From Nannocystis sp. (lineage in GTDB: Bacteria > Myxococcota_A > Polyangia > Nannocystales > Nannocystaceae), in assembly GCA_016712315.1 (NCBI GenBank), contig JADJRG010000022.1, forward strand, positions 868,001 through 932,000: a stretch of 64,000 nucleotides of DNA, in the 5' to 3' direction. Each line of letters begins with the position of its first letter. The stretch's first letter is position 1. Position numbers and translations under genes: made by a program. This document shows positions 38,497-46,176 of the stretch, in pieces. The notes below the pieces were generated by a model, which saw nothing but the letters and a program-made list of their open reading frames with translations, made no database searches and was not told where the DNA came from.

Positions 38497-40098
38497 ATGC
38501 GTATCATCGCCCCCAGCACCCTCCACCTCGCCCTCTACGGCCTGCTCGCCGCCCCGCTGACCGCCTGTAGCATCGTCGCGGGTGACCAAGCCCAAGGATC
38601 CGACGGCGGCGAATCCGCCGGCTCCGCGAGCGGCGGCGGTGACACCGGCGGCGCCAGCGGCGGCGACGGCGGCCTCAACCCGGGGGTCGGCCAAGGCGGC
38701 GCCCAGGACTTCGGCCTCTTCCGCCAGATCCTCCTCGCCGGCGAGATCCCTGGCCCTGACACCATCGACGACGTCGGCTTCTTCAACGAGCACAAGCTGC
38801 TCCTCCCCGCCGCCGACTGCGGCCACGACGTCTGCCTGCACGGCCTCTTCGGTCAGATGGGCAACATGATCACCGGCTCGAACTGCACCACCGTCTTGCT
38901 CGGCATGAACACGCCGATCGACCCCGAGACGATCCCCCGGCGCCCGCTCAACCTCGCCCTCGCGATCGACGTCAGCGGCTCCATGCGCGGCGACCCGATC
39001 GACTACACCCGCCTCGGCCTCACCCAGATGCTCGGCTCCTTGCTCCCTGAGGATCGGATCACCATCGTCGCCTTCAGCGAGTGGGCCGACGTCGTCGCCG
39101 ACGGCCTCGCAGGCGACGATCCCGAGCTCCAGGTCGTCATCGAGCAGCTCGACGCTGACGGCGGCACCAACATCTACGACGGCCTCCGCGCCGCCTTTGA
39201 GGCCGTCGACGCCGCCGCCGACAACGGCATGCAGAACCGCGTCATCCTCCTCTCCGACGGCGTCGCCACCGAAGGGATCACCGCCTCCGCCAAGATCCTG
39301 AACATGGCCGCCGCCTACAACGCGGCCGGCCTCAACCTCACCACCATCGGCCTCGGCAAGGACTTCGACGTCCAGCTCATGCGCACCCTCGCCGAGGCCG
39401 GCAGCGGCGCCTTCTACTTCCTCGAGGACCCCAAGGCCGTCGCCGAGGTGTTCGTCGAGGAGGTCGAGGCCTTCCTCATCCCGCTCGCGGAGGACGCCTC
39501 GATCAATTTTGGCGTCACCGGCGACTACATCCTCCGCGGCCTCTACGGCACCAAGCTCTTCACCGCCGACGGCCAGGGCGCTGAGGTCGAGATCCCCAGC
39601 CTCCAGATCGCCCACCGCAAGGACGTCGACGACAACGACAAGGGCCGTCGCGGCGGCGGCGGCGCGATCCTCCTCGAGCTCCTACCGGCCCCAGGCGCCG
39701 GCGCCGGCGCTCAAGAGGTCGGCGACCTCCACTTCAGCTACCGCGTCCCTGCCAGCGACGTGATCATCGAGCAAGAGATCGCCGTCACCGCGCCCCTCGG
39801 CCCCGGTGAGCCTGGCACCTTCTTCGCCGACGCCAGCGTCGAGAAGAGCTTCGTCATGCTGAACATCTTCATGGGCTTCAAGATGGCCGCCCTGCGCGCG
39901 CAAGGCGGCGACGATCTCGGCGCGATCAACCTCCTCAACGCGCTCGCCGCGAACGTCCAGATCTGGCTCGAGCAGAACCCGGACGCCGACATCGAGGACG
40001 ACCTCTTCTACATCGACCTCTTCCGCACCAACATCCACCAGCGCACCCCGCAAGAGCCCCAGCCGAACCCGCCGCCCGAGCCGTGGCCCTACGACTGA
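38497..40098 (+). CDS. VWA-domain lipoprotein
   Basis: A 533-residue predicted lipoprotein (lipobox LTAC, Cys24) with a Gly/Ser linker. The VWA domain begins NLALAIDVSGSMRGDPIDY (MIDAS DxSxS), continues with DADGGTNIYDGL (Thr) and VILLSDGVATEG (Asp), so metal binding is likely intact. About 150 residues of beta-rich sequence follow, then a helical part and the Pro-rich end PNPPPEPWPYD. This arrangement resembles VWA/Vault-type secreted proteins of myxobacteria. The next gene starts 21 bases on from its stop. Confidence 0.88.
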   Translation: MRIIAPSTLHLALYGLLAAPLTACSIVAGDQAQGSDGGESAGSASGGGDTGGASGGDGGLNPGVGQGGAQDFGLFRQILLAGEIPGPDTIDDVGFFNEHKLLLPAADCGHDVCLHGLFGQMGNMITGSNCTTVLLGMNTPIDPETIPRRPLNLALAIDVSGSMRGDPIDYTRLGLTQMLGSLLPEDRITIVAFSEWADVVADGLAGDDPELQVVIEQLDADGGTNIYDGLRAAFEAVDAAADNGMQNRVILLSDGVATEGITASAKILNMAAAYNAAGLNLTTIGLGKDFDVQLMRTLAEAGSGAFYFLEDPKAVAEVFVEEVEAFLIPLAEDASINFGVTGDYILRGLYGTKLFTADGQGAEVEIPSLQIAHRKDVDDNDKGRRGGGGAILLELLPAPGAGAGAQEVGDLHFSYRVPASDVIIEQEIAVTAPLGPGEPGTFFADASVEKSFVMLNIFMGFKMAALRAQGGDDLGAINLLNALAANVQIWLEQNPDADIEDDLFYIDLFRTNIHQRTPQEPQPNPPPEPWPYD

Positions 40099-40106
40099 GC
40101 CGCCGC

Positions 40107-40112
40107 TATAGT
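40107..40112 (+). promoter_or_regulatory. -10-like TATAGT, 7 bases before ATG 40120
   Basis: TATAGT, then CGCCGGG, then ATG. This is the best match to TATAAT among the leaderless-type promoters in this window. Confidence 0.55.
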
Positions 40113-40119
40113 CGCCGGG

Positions 40120-40866
40120 ATGCTCGCCCCAGCCAGCGCGACCGAGGAGGCCTACGAGCTCCACCGAGGCGGCGACGACGCCTCCCTCCTGCTCGTCTGC
40201 GAGCACGCCTCGCTGCGCCTGCCGAGCCCGTGGAGCTGGCCAGAGGAGGATCGGTGGCTGCTCGGCACCCATTGGTCCTTTGATCTGGGGGCGGCCGATC
40301 TCAGCCGCGGGCTCGCGCGCGAGATCGGCTGCGCCGCCGTGCTCAGCCGCTTCACCCGCCTGCTCATCGATCCCAACCGCGATCTCGCCGCCCCCACCCT
40401 CTTCCGAGTCGAGGCCGAGGGCCACCCGATCCACCTCAACGCCGCGATCTCCCCCGCCGATCGTGAACGTCGGATCACCGACTACTACACGCCCTACCAC
40501 GATCAGATCGATCATCGCCTCCGCGCCGCGCCCGCCGCCGCGCTGCTCTCCGTCCACACCTTCACGCCCGTCTACGACGGTCACGTCCGCGCCGTCGAGA
40601 TCGGCGTACTCTTCGACGAGCACGCCGATCTCGCCCAAGTCTTCGCCCGCGAGCTCCGCCGATGCGGCTGGCGTAGCGCCCTCAACGAGCCCTATTCGGG
40701 CCAAGCCGGCTTCGCCTTCTCGCCCCAGCACCACGCCGCCAATCATCAGCGCCCGTGGCTCGAGATCGAGATCCGCCAGGACATCGCGGTCGATCTTGAC
40801 CGTCGTCCGGCCCTGATCGCCGCCCTCACCGCCGCGATCAGGCGCACCTTCGCGAGCGCCGCGTAG
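40120..40866 (+). CDS. N-formylglutamate amidohydrolase family protein
   Basis: A 248-residue hydrolase of the FGase family, which in its characterised member releases formate from N-formyl-L-glutamate in histidine breakdown. Recognised blocks: LLLVCEHASLRLPSP (usual HAS block), DLGAADLSRGLAREIGCAAV, FTRLLIDPNRD, then YTPYHDQIDHRL, LLSVHTFTPVYDG and EIEIRQDI. The metal-binding His, Asp and Glu expected for the family are present. No histidine-utilisation gene is near, so the true substrate is open. It has a leaderless-type promoter. Confidence 0.85.
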   Translation: MLAPASATEEAYELHRGGDDASLLLVCEHASLRLPSPWSWPEEDRWLLGTHWSFDLGAADLSRGLAREIGCAAVLSRFTRLLIDPNRDLAAPTLFRVEAEGHPIHLNAAISPADRERRITDYYTPYHDQIDHRLRAAPAAALLSVHTFTPVYDGHVRAVEIGVLFDEHADLAQVFARELRRCGWRSALNEPYSGQAGFAFSPQHHAANHQRPWLEIEIRQDIAVDLDRRPALIAALTAAIRRTFASAA

Positions 40867-40928
40867 GCGCCGCTTTCACCGGCCCCGCCGATGTGTTGGA
40901 GTGGACTCAGGAGTGGGGTGACGGGAGT

Positions 40929-41396
40929 ATGCAATCGCTTCGAGATACCTTGGGAGACTTCAGCAGCATCGTCTGTTTCAAGGCCGTCGTCGTCGGCGTC
41001 GAGGACACGCTCGGCGTCCAGGCCGCGGGCGTCGCGCTCAAGCGGGCGGGCCGCGAGCGAGGCAAGGCTTTGGCTGCCTCGCTCGGCCTCAGCGTCGACG
41101 CCACCACTTTGGATCAGGCCACGGCGGCCCTGCGCGCCGCGCTCGGCCCCGAGGGCACGCGCCTCTGCATCGTCGAGTCGATCGAGGAGCGGGGCGACTC
41201 GCTCATCGTTCGGCTCAGCGAGACCATCTGCTCCGCGGGTGAAGCGCAGGGATCACCACGCGAGCTCACCTTCACCATGGGCGCCATCCACGGCGCCGTC
41301 GAGGTGCTCACCGGCAGGCGCCTACGCGCCAAACAGATCGAGTCGGTGCTCCGCGGCGGCGCCCACGACGTGATCGAGCTGATCAGCCTCCTCTGA
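40929..41396 (+). CDS. Small protein, possibly V4R/hydrocarbon-binding-like
   Basis: A 155-residue soluble protein starting ATG 40929, with a good SD (GGGAG, 5 bases away). An in-frame TTG at 40893 would add 12 residues but has no support. It has alternating helix and strand with LGVQAAGVALKRAGRERGKA, RLCIVESIEERGDSLIVRL, then TFTMGAIHGAVEVLTGRRLR near the end. The C-terminal GAIxGAxE pattern weakly recalls V4R (4-vinyl-reductase) sensory domains, but this is a guess. Strong SD use sets it apart from the leaderless genes nearby. Confidence 0.65.
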   Translation: MQSLRDTLGDFSSIVCFKAVVVGVEDTLGVQAAGVALKRAGRERGKALAASLGLSVDATTLDQATAALRAALGPEGTRLCIVESIEERGDSLIVRLSETICSAGEAQGSPRELTFTMGAIHGAVEVLTGRRLRAKQIESVLRGGAHDVIELISLL

Positions 41397-41420
41397 GCTC
41401 CGACCGATCTCATGAAGCCC

Positions 41421-42038
41421 TCAGTAGGGCCGCTCGTGGAACCACAGGTTAAACGCCCACTTCTCGCCGCGCGCGGGGGCGCAGCCTTGGTGATACGTCC
41501 GCGGATCGCAGCGCGTCGTCCCGGGAAAGCAGTTATAAAAAACTAGGAGCCTGCCTCGGCGCGGCCGCACCGCCACACCGAGGCGCGGGAACGCGGTCTC
41601 CCCCCCTTGCTCGACCTCACTCAGGTACGCCAACGCGGTCACCAGCCGTTGCCCGCCGCGCGCGCAGTACAGCCGCCCCTTCTCCGTCGACAGATCATAG
41701 GCGTCGAAGTGTGGCCTGTACTCTTGGCCAGCCGCGTAGTGGATCACCTGCAGCGGCTCTGCGTGGCCGAGCGGCAGCCCGATCGCCCCCGCGATCCGTG
41801 AACAAGCCGCCAGCACCCCCGCGTCGTGCGAGTGCTTCACCCACGAACGCGAGCTCGTGCGCCCCCCGCTCACCACCCCACGCGCCGCCCCGCTCACCTG
41901 CGATCGCCCGAGCGTGGGCGCCGCCGCCGCGATCACGCGCGCACACTCATCCGCCGACAAAAAATCGTCCCAGCGATGGATCAGCGGCTCCTCGTTCAGT
42001 CGGACGCCTCCGTCGAAGTCGCGGCGCAGCTCCATCAT
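41421..42038 (-). CDS. 2-oxoglutarate/Fe(II) prolyl-4-hydroxylase-like dioxygenase
   Basis: A 205-residue cupin-fold dioxygenase. The iron ligands are HFD (in EYRPHFDAYD) and the distal His in TYHQGCAPARGEKW, with the Lys of GEKW in place to bind 2-oxoglutarate. FLSADECARVIAAA and GGETAFPRLG are the other conserved P4H blocks. It hydroxylates an unknown protein or small molecule. It is divergent from the IucA/IucC gene across 124 bases. TATGCT about 27 bases upstream of its ATG is a possible -10. Confidence 0.9.
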   Translation of the reverse strand: MMELRRDFDGGVRLNEEPLIHRWDDFLSADECARVIAAAAPTLGRSQVSGAARGVVSGGRTSSRSWVKHSHDAGVLAACSRIAGAIGLPLGHAEPLQVIHYAAGQEYRPHFDAYDLSTEKGRLYCARGGQRLVTALAYLSEVEQGGETAFPRLGVAVRPRRGRLLVFYNCFPGTTRCDPRTYHQGCAPARGEKWAFNLWFHERPY

Positions 42039-42149
42039 CGATCACGCCCACCAACGCGTGGAGATCGAGCATAGGTCCCTCGCACCGCCCCTCGCAAGGC
42101 CCACACGTCACGAGCGACGAGACTTCGCCCCATCGCAGCCTCACCCCGC

Positions 42150-42155
42150 TATCTT
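42150..42155 (+). promoter_or_regulatory. -10-like TATCTT, 7 bases before GTG 42163
   Basis: TATCTT, then CCTCGCC, then GTG. It fixes the start of the siderophore synthetase. No Fur-box-like sequence is visible in the 124-base intergenic region. Confidence 0.5.
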
Positions 42156-42162
42156 CCTCGCC

Positions 42163-43911
42163 GTGACTGAGCGCTCCCTCGCCGCGTTCCTCCGCTGGAC
42201 CGATCATCTCCCGCGGCTGCGAGGCGCCCCAGGGCTCGCGCTCGAAGCACGCCTCGCCCTCTGGCGGCGAGCCGCCCGTGAGATCGCCGCCCGCACCGCC
42301 CTCGCCCTCGCCCGCGAGGGTCACCTCGCCGCGCAGCTCGAAGGCGCCTCGCTGCGCCTCGATCTACGCCGAGGTCACCTCACCTTGCCCCTCCTGCGCC
42401 GGGGCCAGCTCGGCCTGCACACCGCCGATCTCGACGCCCCCCGCGAACCCGCCCTCGATCACCCAGACGCCCTCATCACCAGCCTCACCGAGGATCTCCG
42501 CCTCGACCCAGCCACCCACGCCCGCCTCGCCTTCGAGCTCCGCGACTCCGCCTTCAACCTCGCCCTCATCCACCACAGCGCGGCGCTTCGCGAGCAAGCG
42601 CGTAGCAGCGCCCCCTGCCGCTCGCTCGATCCAGAGGGCCTCGTGATCAGCGGCCACCCATGGCACCCCATGACCCGAGCGCGCCTCGGCCTGCGCGCCG
42701 CCGAAGTGCTCCGCCACGCCCCCGAGCACCTCGCCTGCGGCGACCTCAACTTCCTCGACGTGCAGACCGACCACCTCAACGTTAGTGGCGACGCCCTCTC
42801 CATCCTCCACGTTCTCGCCCCCCCCGCACCGCCTGGTTTTATCCGCCTCCCGGTCCATCCGGCCCAGCTCAAGCGCCTACGTCGCCGCTTCGCCGCCCTC
42901 TGGGGCCACGTGATCAAGGAAGCCTCGATCCGTCCGCTCCCCGCCAGAGCCCTGCTCAGCCTGCGCACCGTCGAGATCGCCGACCCCGCGCGCCCCTACC
43001 ACATCAAGCTCGCCCTCGACGTCGTCACCACCAGCGCGCGCCGCACCGTCTCACCGATGAGCGTCGCCAACGGTCCCCCCCTCACCGCGCTCCTCCAGCG
43101 GATCCAAGCGCGAGATCACCACACCCGGCCCCTCGTGATCCAGGGGGATCGAGGCGGCGCCGGCCTCAGCGGGGCTCGCTACGGCGAAGACGCCGCGCAC
43201 CTAGGCGTCATCCTCCGAGGCGACCCGAGGCCCATCGCCCGCGCCCTCGCCCCCGCCGATCACCGAGGCGCACCCGTCGATCTCTGGGTCTGCGCCGCCC
43301 TCGGCGAGCGCTCGCCGGGCGCCACCAGCACCTTTTTGCAGCAGCTCGCCGCCGGCCTCGATCCGCGCCGCTTCCTCCGGCGCTACCTCGATCTACTGCT
43401 CCCCCCTGCGCTCCGCCTGCTCACCGCCCACGGCGTCGCCCTCGAGGCCCACCTCCAGAACACCGTCGCCGTACGCGTCGGCGGCCAGCTCGTCGGCTTC
43501 CTCATCCGCGACCTCGGCGGCCTCCGCGTCGATCGCGCGCGCCTCGCCCGCGCTGGTCATCACATGTCCTTCGCGCCAGGTTCATTCATCGTCACCGACG
43601 ATCACCTCGAGGTCCGCGACAAGCTCGTACACGCGCTCTTTCACGCCCACCTCGCCGAGCTCTTCCGCTGGGTCGAGCGCGACCTCGGCGTCGACGCCGC
43701 CGAGTCGTGGTCGCTCGCTCGTCGCCTCGTCGATCGCCTCTACTCCGAGTGGCGCCGCGAACCTGCGCTCACCGCCGCCTGCGACGACGATCACGCCGCC
43801 CTGATCGCCCCCGTCGTCCGCGCCAAGGCGCTCCTCACCATGAGGATCACCGATCGGAGCAGCGACTACAGCTACATCCGCGTCGACAACCCCCTCGCCG
43901 GCGCGCGCTGA
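42163..43911 (+). CDS. IucA/IucC-family NRPS-independent siderophore (NIS) synthetase
   Basis: A 582-residue enzyme that joins a carboxylate (citrate or 2-oxoglutarate-type) to an amine or alcohol in siderophore assembly. Family blocks: SGHPWHPMTRARLGLRAAEV (ATP/citrate site), LPVHPAQLKRLRR, LSLRTVEIADPARPYHIKLA, TTSARRTVSPMSVANGPP and AHLQNTVAVRVGGQLVGFLI in the FhuF-like C-terminal part. All expected motifs are present, and length matches single-domain NIS synthetases. No other siderophore biosynthesis gene is adjacent, which is odd because two or more usually cluster. A TonB receptor operon lies 11 kb away. GTG 42163 is chosen from the promoter and homology. Confidence 0.93.
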   Translation: MTERSLAAFLRWTDHLPRLRGAPGLALEARLALWRRAAREIAARTALALAREGHLAAQLEGASLRLDLRRGHLTLPLLRRGQLGLHTADLDAPREPALDHPDALITSLTEDLRLDPATHARLAFELRDSAFNLALIHHSAALREQARSSAPCRSLDPEGLVISGHPWHPMTRARLGLRAAEVLRHAPEHLACGDLNFLDVQTDHLNVSGDALSILHVLAPPAPPGFIRLPVHPAQLKRLRRRFAALWGHVIKEASIRPLPARALLSLRTVEIADPARPYHIKLALDVVTTSARRTVSPMSVANGPPLTALLQRIQARDHHTRPLVIQGDRGGAGLSGARYGEDAAHLGVILRGDPRPIARALAPADHRGAPVDLWVCAALGERSPGATSTFLQQLAAGLDPRRFLRRYLDLLLPPALRLLTAHGVALEAHLQNTVAVRVGGQLVGFLIRDLGGLRVDRARLARAGHHMSFAPGSFIVTDDHLEVRDKLVHALFHAHLAELFRWVERDLGVDAAESWSLARRLVDRLYSEWRREPALTAACDDDHAALIAPVVRAKALLTMRITDRSSDYSYIRVDNPLAGAR

Positions 43912-43919
43912 TCGTCAGC

Positions 43920-43925
43920 TACACT
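43920..43925 (+). promoter_or_regulatory. -10-like TACACT upstream of PRPP synthetase
   Basis: TACACT ends 13 bases before ATG 43939; the spacer contains GGAG, a possible SD. Confidence 0.45.
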
Positions 43926-43938
43926 GCCCGGAGTTCTT

Positions 43939-44874
43939 ATGCAGCACAGCGCCCCGTCCCCGCTCGTCTTCGCGATCCCTGAGTACCGAGGCATGCAGGA
44001 CGCCCTCTGCCGGCGCGGCGGCTACGAGCCTGGCGAGCTCGAGCTCCGCGTCTTCCCCGACGGCGAGCGCTACCTGCGGATCCTCACCCCTGTCGACGGC
44101 CGCGACATCGTGCTGATCGGCGGCACCATCAACGACGCCGCCACCCTCACCATCTACGACCTCGCCTGCGCGCTCGTGAAGTACGGCGCCCTCCACCTCA
44201 CCCTCCTGGTCCCGTACTTCGCCTACGCGACCATGGAGCGGGCCGTACGCCCCGGCGAAGTCGTCACCGCCAAGACCAGGGCCACCCTGCTCTCTGCGAT
44301 CCCTCCCGCGTGTTATGGCAACCGCGTCGTCCTCCTCGATCTCCACAGCGAGGGGATCCCCCACTACTTCGAGGGCGAGCTCACCGCCGTGCACGTCTAC
44401 GGCAAGCCGATCATCCGCGCCGCCGCCCGCCGCCTCGGCGGCGACGACTTCGTGCTCGCCTGCACCGACGCTGGCCGCGCCAAGTGGGTCGAATCGCTCG
44501 CCAACGACCTCGGCGTCACCCCGGCCTTCGTCTACAAGCGCCGCCTCAGCGGCAGCGAGACCGCCGTCGCCGCCGTCAACGCCCAGGTCGAAGGTCGCCG
44601 CGTCATCATCTACGACGACATGATCCGCACCGGCTCCTCCCTCTTGGGCGCCGCCCGGGCCTACCGCGACGCGGGCGCCGCCAGCCTCGCCGTCATCACC
44701 ACCCACGGCGTCTTCCCCGGCGACGCCTACGCCACGATCAAGGCCAGCGGCCTCTTCACCGACATCGTCTGCACCGACTCACACCCGCGCGTGCACGCCC
44801 TCGCGAGCGACGGCCTCCAGATCGAGCCCACCCTCGATCTCTTCCTGCCGCACCTCGGCTACGCCGCGCGCTGA
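43939..44874 (+). CDS. Ribose-phosphate pyrophosphokinase-like protein (divergent)
   Basis: A 311-residue PRPP synthetase homologue. The PRPP/ribose-5-phosphate loop is RVIIYDDMIRTGSSLLGAAR (normally DDxxxTGxT). FPDGERYLRI and LLDLHSEGIPHYFEG match catalytic blocks. The usual YxRQDR-type segment is replaced by YFAYATMERAVRPGE, so it is divergent in the catalytic flexible loop. It should make PRPP from ribose 5-phosphate and ATP, or use a related sugar phosphate. It ends upstream of a hairpin facing the ADYC gene. Confidence 0.85.
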   Translation: MQHSAPSPLVFAIPEYRGMQDALCRRGGYEPGELELRVFPDGERYLRILTPVDGRDIVLIGGTINDAATLTIYDLACALVKYGALHLTLLVPYFAYATMERAVRPGEVVTAKTRATLLSAIPPACYGNRVVLLDLHSEGIPHYFEGELTAVHVYGKPIIRAAARRLGGDDFVLACTDAGRAKWVESLANDLGVTPAFVYKRRLSGSETAVAAVNAQVEGRRVIIYDDMIRTGSSLLGAARAYRDAGAASLAVITTHGVFPGDAYATIKASGLFTDIVCTDSHPRVHALASDGLQIEPTLDLFLPHLGYAAR

Positions 44875-44909
44875 GCATCTGTCCCAACGGACAGCACAGT
44901 GAGAAAGGC

Positions 44910-44944
44910 GAGAGCCGCCGCCCCCGGGGGGTGCGACGGCTCTC
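44910..44944. terminator. Hairpin between convergent genes
   Basis: GAGAGCCG (44910-44917) pairs perfectly with CGGCTCTC (44937-44944), and the loop contains a CCCCCGGGGG inner palindrome. It lies between the PRPP synthetase stop (44874) and the ADYC gene stop (44966). No T-tract. Confidence 0.6.
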
Positions 44945-44965
44945 ATCGGGCCGAGGCCGCGCCGG

Positions 44966-46093
44966 CTACTTCTTGCCCTTCTTCTTGTCCTCCGCGGGCA
45001 GCGGCTCGAAGGACGAGGTGAGCAGCGAGCGGTGCTTCTTCATCGACCCGCAGTCCTTGACCTTCTTATTGTGCTTGTCGAAGGCCTTGCCGCAGCTCGG
45101 GTAGAGCCCCTCTGCCTTCCACTTCTGCTGGCGGATGTCGTTCAGGCAGTAGGCGCCGTCCGGCGTCCACTCCGCCTCGATCTTCCAGTCGTCGGCGGCG
45201 CGCGCGTTGATCTGCGGGGCGAGGTGATCCCAGATGTCGATCTGGTGCCCCGAGACCGTCCACGGCGTGCCGTCGCCGCAGTAGTCGGCGCGCGCCATCC
45301 GCGTGCACGCCTGGTGGTAGTCGGCGAGGGAGACCTCATCGCAGTCCTTCGACTTCTTCTTCCCCTTCTTGTCCTTGCACTGCTCGGCGTCGGCCCAGGG
45401 CCGGTAGCCCCACTGGACGCAGTGAGCGATCACCGCGTCCGAACAGGCGAGCGTGACCAAGCTCGGATCGTCGATCCGATCGCCCGTGACGTCATCCCAC
45501 CCGTTGGCGACCGGGATCGCTGGGACCGCGGCCCCGTAGTCATCGACGCACGGGCTCTGCCACTCGTCATCGCTGCCCTCGAGCCGATACGAGAGCTCGT
45601 AGAGCAGCACGTCATCGGTCTCGGCGTCGGGATCGGGATAGACGTCATCGATCCGCAGCGTGTAGGAGACGAGCGAGTCTTGTCCGCCCTCGGAGACCCG
45701 CCCGATCAACCCGAGCTCGCTGCCCTTCAGGTCGACGCCCGAGCGCACGAGCTCGGCGCCATCGACGACGAAGGCGACCTCAAATTCGCTCCCGTTGAGG
45801 CGGAACTCGTTGAGCTTGAAGTCGTTCAGCTTGAAGTCGTTGAGCCGGAACTCGTTGAGGCGGAACTCGTTGAGCTTGAAGTCGTTCAGCTTGAAGTCGT
45901 TCAGCTTGAACTCATTGAGCTTGAAGTCGTTCAGCCTGAAGTTGTTCAGCCTGAAGCTGTTCAGCCTGAAGTTGTTCAGCCTGAAGTTGTTGACTTCTAC
46001 GGTTCGGAACGCGCCTTCACCGTCGACCGGCCCGACGCCCGAGTAGCAGCCGCTCACCACCACCGCCAGCAGAACCATTGAAAATCCGCGCAT
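44966..46093 (-). CDS. ADYC-domain lipoprotein with N-terminal pentapeptide array
   Basis: A 375-residue predicted lipoprotein: ATG 46093 has a purine-rich upstream GAGAGAGGG; lipobox VSGC (Cys16). Residues 35-99 are 13 back-to-back pentads of the form N-x-F-(R/K)-L. The rest is a globular domain with CVDDYGAAVPAIPVANGW, HCVQWGYRPWADAEQC, TRMARADYCGDGTPWTVSG and DIWDHLAPQINARAADDWK. That is the ADYC domain, named for the ADYC motif and known from myxobacteria. Lys-rich runs (KDKKGKKKSKDCD, EDKKKGKK) are unusual. The array may form a solenoid that holds the domain off the membrane. Function unknown. Confidence 0.85.
   Translation of the reverse strand: MRGFSMVLLAVVVSGCYSGVGPVDGEGAFRTVEVNNFRLNNFRLNSFRLNNFRLNDFKLNEFKLNDFKLNDFKLNEFRLNEFRLNDFKLNDFKLNEFRLNGSEFEVAFVVDGAELVRSGVDLKGSELGLIGRVSEGGQDSLVSYTLRIDDVYPDPDAETDDVLLYELSYRLEGSDDEWQSPCVDDYGAAVPAIPVANGWDDVTGDRIDDPSLVTLACSDAVIAHCVQWGYRPWADAEQCKDKKGKKKSKDCDEVSLADYHQACTRMARADYCGDGTPWTVSGHQIDIWDHLAPQINARAADDWKIEAEWTPDGAYCLNDIRQQKWKAEGLYPSCGKAFDKHNKKVKDCGSMKKHRSLLTSSFEPLPAEDKKKGKK
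45797..45991 (-). repeat. Thirteen 15-bp tandem repeats (NxFRL/NxFKL)
   Basis: Exactly 195 bases, 13 units of 15. On the plus strand the units read GTTGAGCTTGAAGTC and close variants. Two sub-types are intermixed, NxFRL and NxFKL, with N, S, D or E at position two. Confidence 0.95.
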
Positions 46094-46154
46094 ACCCGCC
46101 CTCTCTCCCAACCAGACGCTCTCATCCTTGATCAGGTCCCAATAGAGTGCAAGC

Positions 46155-46176
46155 AAAAAATTAGCGGTACACTAAT
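46155..46176 (-). terminator. Hairpin plus T-tract after the large kinase gene
   Basis: On the minus strand ATTAG, a 7-base loop, CTAAT, then a run of six Ts. It overlaps the stop codon of the kinase gene at 46172. An alternative stem, ACACTA/TAGTGT, pairs just before. This is the only T-tract terminator I see in the window. Confidence 0.55.

Noticed and set aside
42039..42162. Fur box upstream of the IucA/IucC gene
   Set aside because: The 124-base gap is GC-rich and has no sequence close to the consensus.
45797..45991. CRISPR-like array
   Set aside because: Units are 15 bp with no unique spacers and are in frame in a lipoprotein gene.
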